In this document: positions 54,059 to 64,000 of the stretch, piece by piece
Numbering within the stretch: position 1 is the stretch's first letter
Layout of the letters: every line of letters begins with the position of its first letter
Program-made: the position numbers and the translations under genes
Notes under the pieces: model-generated
The model's input: the letters and a program-made list of their open reading frames with translations, nothing else
Databases searched by the model: none
What the model was told of the DNA's origin: nothing
NCBI RefSeq assembly: GCF_001571325.1
Contig: NZ_BCTO01000044.1
Span: 33,087-97,086, forward strand
DNA: 64,000 nt
Direction of reading: 5' to 3'
Source of the DNA: Delftia tsuruhatensis NBRC 16741
GTDB taxonomy: Bacteria > Pseudomonadota > Gammaproteobacteria > Burkholderiales > Burkholderiaceae_C

Positions 54059-55209
54059 CCCTGCGCCGTGCGCGCCATGTAGCGCTTGCGCCAGAAGAAC
54101 ATGGTCAGGCCCACGGCAATCGCCATCATCGAGCCCATGGCCCACCAGAAGCCGTCCTGCTTGTGCACCAGGGGGATGAACTCGAAGTTCATGCCGAAGA
54201 TGCCGGCAATCAGGTTCAGCGGCAGGAACACGGCCGTCAGCGCGGTCAGCGTGCGCATGATGTCGTTGGTGCGGTTGCTCTGCACCGAAAAATGCATCTG
54301 CACCACGGTCTCGGTGCTTTGCTCCAGCCGCCGCACGTGGTGGACCACGCGCTCTATGTGTTCCAGCACGTCGCGGCTGCGCACCTTGAGCAGGTCCAGC
54401 TCGCGCAGCGCCGCCACGCCCTCGGGAGGCGCCCAGGTCTCCAGCGCGTCGATCCAGTCCTGCACGGCGGCGCGCTGGTCTTCGCAGACTTCGTCCAGCT
54501 CATGCAGGGCCAGCCGTGCGTCCAGCAGCGCCCCCCAGTTGGCAAAGCGCGTGCGCGGGCGCAGCAGCTCGGTCTGCCAGTGGTCCAGCTGGCGCGACAG
54601 TTCGCGGCGCAGGTCCAGGAAGCCGTCCACGATGAGGTTGACCACGCGCAGCATGAGGTCGGCCGGGCTGGCCGGCAGCCGCGTGCCGGATGTGGGGTTC
54701 AGCCGTCCCTCGCGCAGATCGCTGGGCATGGCGGCCAGCAGCCGCGCGGCATAGGCGTCGCGCACGGTGCAGTCGTCGGGGTGCACGGACAGCAGCACCT
54801 GGTCGAACATGGCAAAGCCCACGGGGCTGGTGTCGATGTTGCGCAGCACGGGCGGGCCTGTGCGGCGCACGGGAGGCGAGGGGGGCGCCGCCTGCGCCGC
54901 AGGCGAAGAGGCCGTGCCGGCCTGCGCGGCGGCACGCGCCTGCCCGCTGGCCAGGCGGCGAAAGACCAGCAGGTCGTACTGCGAGGTGTAGTCGTAGCGC
55001 GATGGCAGCTGGGCGTTGAGCAGGTCCGAGACATGCAGGTCCACCAGCTGCTGGCCCGACAGCAGCTGCAGCGTGCGCTGCACCTCGGCCAGCCGCTCCT
55101 GCAAGGTGGCGCGGGTGCAGGAGATCCACAGGAAGCCCTGCGCGGGCGCCTGCCCGGGCAGGTCGGCCAGTTCGGTGGCGCCGCCCGGCTGCAGGTGGAA
55201 GATGCGCAT
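54055..55209 (-). CDS. CorA-family divalent cation transporter (ZntB-like)
   Basis: A 384-residue pentameric channel-type transporter. Two C-terminal membrane helices (about 315-340 and 350-372) are separated by the signature GMNFE. A large N-terminal cytoplasmic domain includes an Ala/Pro-rich insert (about 92-117). Mg2+, Co2+ or Zn2+ could be carried. The ATG at 55209 gives the family-like MRIFHL start with AGGAA near; a longer in-frame start at 55272 would add 21 non-conserved Pro/Thr-rich residues. It follows hemB by 67 bases. Confidence 0.9.
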   Translation of the reverse strand: MRIFHLQPGGATELADLPGQAPAQGFLWISCTRATLQERLAEVQRTLQLLSGQQLVDLHVSDLLNAQLPSRYDYTSQYDLLVFRRLASGQARAAAQAGTASSPAAQAAPPSPPVRRTGPPVLRNIDTSPVGFAMFDQVLLSVHPDDCTVRDAYAARLLAAMPSDLREGRLNPTSGTRLPASPADLMLRVVNLIVDGFLDLRRELSRQLDHWQTELLRPRTRFANWGALLDARLALHELDEVCEDQRAAVQDWIDALETWAPPEGVAALRELDLLKVRSRDVLEHIERVVHHVRRLEQSTETVVQMHFSVQSNRTNDIMRTLTALTAVFLPLNLIAGIFGMNFEFIPLVHKQDGFWWAMGSMMAIAVGLTMFFWRKRYMARTAQG

Positions 55210-55276
55210 GTTCCTGGCGTTCCCGGCTGGGGGAGCGGCTCCCGTGCCCGTGGGCGGCGTCACCGGCGGCATGCGT

Positions 55277-58022
<2,746 letters not shown>

Positions 58023-58032
58023 AATCCGCTGC

Positions 58033-58407
58033 ATGAGCGAAAACCCACGTCCCGGGGCCGAAGGCGGCCAGCAAGGCGCAGGCAACTACTATGCGCGCCA
58101 CATCTTCTTTTGCCTCAACGAGAGGCCTGGCGGCGAGGACTGCTGTGCGCTGCACGGCGCCAAGGCAGGCTTCGACCACTGCAAGAAGCAGGTCAAGCAG
58201 CTGGGCCTGGCCGGCAAGGGCCAGGTGCGCGTGAACAAGGCCGGCTGCCTGGACCGCTGCGCGGGCGGGCCCGTGGCCGTGGTCTACCCCGAAGGCACCT
58301 GGTACACCTTCGTGGACGAGACCGATATCGACGAGATCGTCGAGTCCCATCTCAAGAACGGCCAGCCCGTGGAGCGCCTGCTGCTGCCGCCCGACGTGGG
58401 CCGCTGA
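58033..58407 (+). CDS. Thioredoxin-fold 2Fe-2S ferredoxin-like protein
   Basis: 124 residues of the (2Fe-2S) ferredoxin domain family. Cluster-ligand cysteines are likely in IFFCLNERPGGEDCC (about 27-39) and KAGCLDRCAGG (about 75-84). The C-terminus (YPEGTWYTFVDETDIDEIVESHL) is the standard ending. Function as a small electron carrier or iron-sulfur sensor is inferred. It lies 10 bases after the VanZ-type gene and may be in the same transcript. Confidence 0.9.
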   Translation: MSENPRPGAEGGQQGAGNYYARHIFFCLNERPGGEDCCALHGAKAGFDHCKKQVKQLGLAGKGQVRVNKAGCLDRCAGGPVAVVYPEGTWYTFVDETDIDEIVESHLKNGQPVERLLLPPDVGR

Positions 58408-58487
58408 GCACCGGCTGGAACTTTGGGCCTTTCCGGGCATCAGTGCTTTGTCAGCTTGGACTGGCTGCTACTACTAGGATAGCGATT

Positions 58488-59123
58488 GTGAATGCGCAGA
58501 CCGAACGTTTGACCCTGACCGGCCTTGCCGGGGCCGTGGAGGCCCTGCGCGACGCGCCGGCCGCCGATGCGACTGCGCGCGGCGTGGCCATCATCGCCCA
58601 CCCCCATCCGCTGTTTGGCGGCACCATGGACAACAAGGTGGTGCAGACCCTGGCGCGGGCCTTCGTGCAGTGCGGCTACACGGCCGTACGCTTCAACTTC
58701 CGTGGCGTGGGTGCCAGTGCCGGCGAGCACGACGCAGGCATCGGCGAGGCCGAGGACATGCTGTCCGTGGTCCGCCAGGTCGCTCCCGAAGGGCCGATCG
58801 CGCTGGCGGGCTTTTCCTTCGGCGCCTTCGTCACCAGCCATGTGCTGGCGGGCCTGTGGAATGAAGGCCGGGTGGAAAAGGCTGTGCTGGTGGGCACGGC
58901 GGCCAGCCGTTTCTCGGTGGCCCCCGTGCCGCCCGAAGCCCATGACCGGACATTGGTGGTGCACGGCGAGGCCGATGACACGGTGCCGCTGTCGGCCGTC
59001 ATGGACTGGGCGCGCCCGCAGATACTGCCTGTTACCGTCGTGCCCGGGGGCGGTCATTTCTTTCACGGACAATTGCCGCTGCTCAAGAGTCTCGTGGTCC
59101 GCCATTTGCGCTCACTTCCCTAG
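58488..59123 (+). CDS. Alpha/beta hydrolase (YfbR/dienelactone-like, HPHPLFGG family)
   Basis: A 211-residue hydrolase with the characteristic AHPHPLFGGTMDNKV (about 38-52) and the nucleophile elbow GFSFGAF (about 116-122); the His is in GGGHFFHG near the end and Asp in GEADDTVP. Substrate unknown; such proteins are common beside penicillin-binding genes in Burkholderiales. Start is GTG at 58488, with AGGAT 7 bases upstream. Confidence 0.88.
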   Translation: MNAQTERLTLTGLAGAVEALRDAPAADATARGVAIIAHPHPLFGGTMDNKVVQTLARAFVQCGYTAVRFNFRGVGASAGEHDAGIGEAEDMLSVVRQVAPEGPIALAGFSFGAFVTSHVLAGLWNEGRVEKAVLVGTAASRFSVAPVPPEAHDRTLVVHGEADDTVPLSAVMDWARPQILPVTVVPGGGHFFHGQLPLLKSLVVRHLRSLP

Positions 59124-59214
59124 CGGCCCGCGCCGCTGCTCAATAGGCCCGCCCCAGCCGGCGGGCATCTTCCGCCTTTCCTGCTTTACCTGCCCTTTAG
59201 CGAGAGTTTTCCTC

Positions 59215-60384
59215 ATGAAGCCCATTTCCTCCACGCTGCGAGTCCTGGCACTGGCAGCGGCCATGGCGCCGGCCCTGGCGCTGGCGCAGATCACCCCGCC
59301 CCAGCCGCCCGAGATCGCGGCGCGCAACTATCTGCTGGTCGATGTCACCGCCAACCAGGTGCTGGGTGCCAAGGACATCGATGCGCCCATCGAGCAGGCC
59401 TCGCTGACCAAGCTCATGACCGGCTACCTGGTCTTCGACGCGCTGCGTGCGAAGAAGATCACGCTGGAGCAGCGCCTGCCCGTCAGCGAGCGCGCCTGGA
59501 AGATGCCGGGCTCGCGCATGTTCATCGACCCCAAGATGCAGGTGCCGGTGGATGACCTGATCAAGGGCATGATCGTGCAGTCCGGCAACGACGCCACCAT
59601 GGCCCTGGCCGAAGGCGTGGGCGGCTCGGCCGAGAACTTCGTGCGGCTCATGAACGAGCAGGCCAAGGCGCTGGGCATGAAGAACACCAGCTACAAGAAC
59701 CCCGAAGGCCTGACCGAGCCCGGCCACCTGACCACGGCGCGCGACCTGTCCATCCTCGCGCAGCGCCTGATGCAGGACTTCCCCGAGTACATGCACTACT
59801 ACTCGACCAAGAAGTACTTCTACCCGGGCACGCCGGCCTCCAACGGCACCAACCGCAACTCGCTGCTGTTCCGCGACCCGACCGTGGACGGCCTCAAGAC
59901 CGGCCACACCGCTGCGGCCGGCTACTGCCTGGTGGCCACGGCCAAGCGCGATCTGCCCAACGTGGGCAGCCGCCGCCTGATCTCCATCGTGCTGGGCGCC
60001 GCCAGCGAGAACGCGCGCGCCAATGAAAGCCAGAAGCTGCTGAACTGGGGCTATGCGGCCTTCGACTCGGTCAAGCTGTTCGATGCCGAGCAGGCCGTGG
60101 CCACGCCCGAGGTCTGGAAGGGCAAGGCGGGCACCGTCAAGATCGGCCGCACCACGCCCATCGTGGTCACCGTGCCGGCCGGCAGTGGCGGCAAGCTGAG
60201 CACCGAAGTCGTGCGCCAGGACCCGCTGATCGCTCCGTTCACCAAGGGCCAGGCCATGGGCACGCTCAAGGTCAAGCTGGGGGCCGACACCGTGGCAGAA
60301 GTGCCGCTGGTGGCGCTGGAAGGCGTGGAGCAGGCTGGCTTCTTCGGCCGTGCCTGGGATGCGATCCGCCTCTGGATCAAGTAA
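59215..60384 (+). CDS. dacA: D-alanyl-D-alanine carboxypeptidase (PBP5/6 family)
   Basis: A 389-residue low-molecular-mass penicillin-binding protein trimming pentapeptide side chains of peptidoglycan. It has a signal peptide (cleavage after LALAQ region, about 25), active-site SLTK (Ser63 region), SGN (about 124) and KTGHT motifs, and the C-terminal beta-sheet domain plus an amphipathic end (FGRAWDAIRLWIK) for membrane attachment. In E. coli the equivalent is DacA/DacC; the symbol is assigned by family. Confidence 0.93.
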   Translation: MKPISSTLRVLALAAAMAPALALAQITPPQPPEIAARNYLLVDVTANQVLGAKDIDAPIEQASLTKLMTGYLVFDALRAKKITLEQRLPVSERAWKMPGSRMFIDPKMQVPVDDLIKGMIVQSGNDATMALAEGVGGSAENFVRLMNEQAKALGMKNTSYKNPEGLTEPGHLTTARDLSILAQRLMQDFPEYMHYYSTKKYFYPGTPASNGTNRNSLLFRDPTVDGLKTGHTAAAGYCLVATAKRDLPNVGSRRLISIVLGAASENARANESQKLLNWGYAAFDSVKLFDAEQAVATPEVWKGKAGTVKIGRTTPIVVTVPAGSGGKLSTEVVRQDPLIAPFTKGQAMGTLKVKLGADTVAEVPLVALEGVEQAGFFGRAWDAIRLWIK

Positions 60385-60435
60385 GCCCCGCGCCTGTCGC
60401 GCAGGCCATCGCGTACCGGCTTGAAGGGGGTGCAG

Positions 60436-60464
60436 TTGTGCGATCTCCTGCAAGCTGGTACAGT
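60436..60464 (+). promoter_or_regulatory. Putative sigma-70 promoter for the str operon
   Basis: TTGTGC, 17-base spacer, TACAGT, ending 77 bases before the rpsL start. It is the best hexamer pair in the 157-base gap after the carboxypeptidase gene. A direct repeat ATTCACGTTT (60493 and 60520) lies downstream in the leader. Confidence 0.5.
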
Positions 60465-60541
60465 CGAGGGCTTTTCGGAATTTCCGAAGGGATTCACGTT
60501 TTCGCTTTTCGCAAGCAATTCACGTTTAGGGACGTTTATTA

Positions 60542-60919
60542 ATGCCAACCATTAACCAACTCGTGCGTCAGGGCCGCACGGTCGAAGTTGTCAAATCCAA
60601 GAGCCCTGCTATGGAAAACTGCCCTCAGCGCCGCGGCGTGTGCACCCGTGTGTACACCACGACGCCCAAGAAGCCTAACTCCGCTCTGCGTAAGGTTGCC
60701 AAGGTGCGCCTGACCAACGGCTTCGAGGTCATCTCCTACATCGGTGGTGAAGGCCACAACCTGCAAGAGCACAGCGTTGTGCTGGTGCGCGGCGGCCGTG
60801 TGAAGGACTTGCCCGGTGTGCGTTACCACATCGTGCGTGGCTCCCTTGACCTGCAAGGCGTCAAGGACCGCAAGCAAGCCCGTTCCAAGTACGGCGCGAA
60901 GAAGCCCAAGGCCAAGTAA
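60542..60919 (+). CDS. rpsL: 30S ribosomal protein S12
   Basis: The 125-residue decoding-centre protein, near-identical in its family over [31 protein letters not shown] and [13 protein letters not shown]. Lys43 and Lys88, where streptomycin-resistance changes occur, are both wild-type. First gene of rpsL-rpsG-fusA-tuf. Here it is preceded by a carboxypeptidase gene, not by rpoBC as in many beta-proteobacteria. Confidence 0.99.
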   Translation: MPTINQLVRQGRTVEVVKSKSPAMENCPQRRGVCTRVYTTTPKKPNSALRKVAKVRLTNGFEVISYIGGEGHNLQEHSVVLVRGGRVKDLPGVRYHIVRGSLDLQGVKDRKQARSKYGAKKPKAK

Positions 60920-61079
60920 GCCCTGCGTTTTTTCGAAGAAGGTGCTGTATCCCGCGTGGCGCGAGATCCAGCGTAGTGACCCCAAACGCAAGTGTTTTGC
61001 GCGGGTCGAGTAAGTGGGAGTCCTGTTGGCTCTCGCGGTGTCTGAAAAGACGCCAACTGAAGCAAGATAGAGGTAAAAA

Positions 61080-61553
61080 ATGCCACGTCGTCGCGAAGTC
61101 CCCAAACGTGAAATCCTGCCGGATCCCAAGTTCGGCAATGTCGAGCTGTCCAAGTTCATGAACGTGATCATGGAAGGCGGCAAGAAGGCGGTCGCAGAAC
61201 GCATCATCTACGGTGCCCTGGACCTGATTCAAAAGAAGCACCCTGACAAAGACCCGCTGGAAGCCTTCATCGTTGCCATCAACAACGTGAAGCCCATGGT
61301 CGAAGTGAAGTCCCGCCGCGTCGGCGGTGCCAACTACCAGGTGCCCGTCGAAGTGCGTCCCGTGCGTCGCCTGGCCCTGTCCATGCGTTGGCTGAAGGAA
61401 GCTGCACGCAAGCGCGGCGAGAAGTCCATGGCCCAGCGCCTGGCCAACGAGCTGCTCGAGGCCACCGAAGGCCGTGGCGGCGCCATGAAGCGCCGTGACG
61501 AAGTGCACCGCATGGCCGAAGCCAACAAGGCGTTCAGCCACTTCCGCTTCTAA
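61080..61553 (+). CDS. rpsG: 30S ribosomal protein S7
   Basis: A 157-residue primary 16S rRNA-binding protein that nucleates the 30S head: [20 protein letters not shown] and the C-terminal helix motifs are standard. GAGG precedes the ATG at 61080. The 160-base rpsL-rpsG spacer has hairpin potential and could be the S7 autoregulatory site, as in E. coli, but this is only inferred by position. Confidence 0.99.
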   Translation: MPRRREVPKREILPDPKFGNVELSKFMNVIMEGGKKAVAERIIYGALDLIQKKHPDKDPLEAFIVAINNVKPMVEVKSRRVGGANYQVPVEVRPVRRLALSMRWLKEAARKRGEKSMAQRLANELLEATEGRGGAMKRRDEVHRMAEANKAFSHFRF

Positions 61554-61705
61554 GAGCGCTTCGCTCCTGATCAGACGGGCCGCATGCATTTTTGCCTGCG
61601 GCCTTGTCTCGATTAGGAGCATCCCCAGATAAGACTGCTGTCCGTCTGCACCATGAGGCTGGAACGGGCAGAGACTCCCTCCATACGATCAATCAAGGAT
61701 CCATC

Positions 61706-63814
<2,109 letters not shown>

Positions 63815-63823
63815 GGCTTTTTG

Positions 63824-63829
63824 TATAAT
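63824..63829 (+). promoter_or_regulatory. Perfect TATAAT hexamer after fusA
   Basis: TATAAT lies 9 bases after the fusA stop, but no good -35 lies 16-18 bases upstream (that stretch is the fusA end). If active, transcription would start about 8 bases before the terminator stem at 63844. Confidence 0.35.
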
Positions 63830-63843
63830 CGAAGGCTTTTGAG

Positions 63844-63874
63844 TCGCAGCCCCTGAAAAGGGGCTGCGATTTTT
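63844..63874 (+). terminator. Rho-independent terminator between fusA and tuf
   Basis: An 11-bp stem TCGCAGCCCCT/AGGGGCTGCGA with a GAAA tetraloop is followed by five T residues. It would end or attenuate the str transcript before tuf, implying a separate tuf promoter within the next 100 bases or partial readthrough. Confidence 0.9.
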
Positions 63875-63976
63875 GCCGGTCTGCGATCCCATGCCGTCCT
63901 GTCACCTGTGCGGGGCGACCAAGCAATGGGATGCAGACCTTAAACATCACACAGGTTTTGCTCTTTCGGAGAAATC

Positions 63977-64000
63977 ATGGCAAAGGAAAAATTCGAGCGG
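63977..64000 (+). CDS. tuf: Elongation factor Tu (partial, N-terminus only)
   Basis: The first eight codons MAKEKFER match EF-Tu, with GGAG 6 bases upstream of the ATG. The remainder lies past the right edge. Position after fusA makes the call secure. Confidence 0.93.

Overview
The window is a dense, GC-rich bacterial chromosome segment. Gene content and order point to a betaproteobacterium of the Comamonadaceae (Delftia/Comamonas/Acidovorax-like). Supporting features are a split three-gene proton-translocating transhydrogenase, gatCAB divergent from mreBCD-mrdA, a non-zinc type HemB beside a HemJ-like protein, a four-gene MCE lipid-transport operon, and an rpsL-rpsG-fusA-tuf str operon. The family assignment is an inference from content; no rRNA or tRNA gene was seen.

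Layout. 1-5272: sulfonate-type uptake and oxidation genes on the minus strand (ABC binding protein, ATPase, permease, TauD-type dioxygenase, aldehyde dehydrogenase cut by the window edge), with a divergent Crp/Fnr regulator. 5286-12411: a glyoxalase II-like hydrolase, a zinc-ribbon protein, pntAA-pntAB-pntB, a ccdAB toxin-antitoxin pair, exonuclease III and pyrE with overlapping divergent start codons, and a periplasmic protein. 12582-21774: membrane PQQ dehydrogenase, small unknown proteins, a nitroreductase, serA, an HPP/CBS membrane protein and a beta-lactamase-fold hydrolase. 21923-30324: gatB-gatA-gatC divergent from mreB-mreC-mreD-mrdA. 30393-38000: a polar amino-acid ABC transporter, a TSUP permease, a quinone-oxidoreductase-type enzyme, a LysR regulator and a GMC oxidoreductase. 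38179-41955: the MCE transport operon. 41956-47212: stress and accessory genes (CsbD, Cys-repeat protein, hemerythrin, MarC, SDR, dienelactone hydrolase) and a MntA-HepT module. 54055-59123: a CorA-type transporter, heme genes, VanZ, a 2Fe-2S protein and a hydrolase. 59215-64000: a D,D-carboxypeptidase and the str operon, ending eight codons into tuf.

The most unusual stretch is 47246-54058. A two-component system (NarL-type regulator and 7TMR-DISM-like kinase) is divergent from a large glycine-rich secreted protein with an IPTL-CTERM-like tail. That gene is translationally coupled to a Cys-less sulfite-oxidase-fold protein. Two matching 22-bp inverted repeats lie between the divergent genes and look like operators. 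Downstream, a 105-aa protein of unknown function is preceded by a highly structured leader of about 250 nt. In it the Shine-Dalgarno region (GCAAAGGAGCC) has a perfect 11-nt complement 67 nt upstream, and an upstream copy of the same 10-mer could compete for that complement. This is the arrangement expected of a translational RNA switch.

Other structure outside genes: two copies of a dispersed hairpin-rich repeat of about 110 bp placed just after stop codons, a 9-bp x 5 tandem repeat before the dioxygenase gene, several rho-independent terminators, and two convergent gene pairs whose stop codons share one CTAG.
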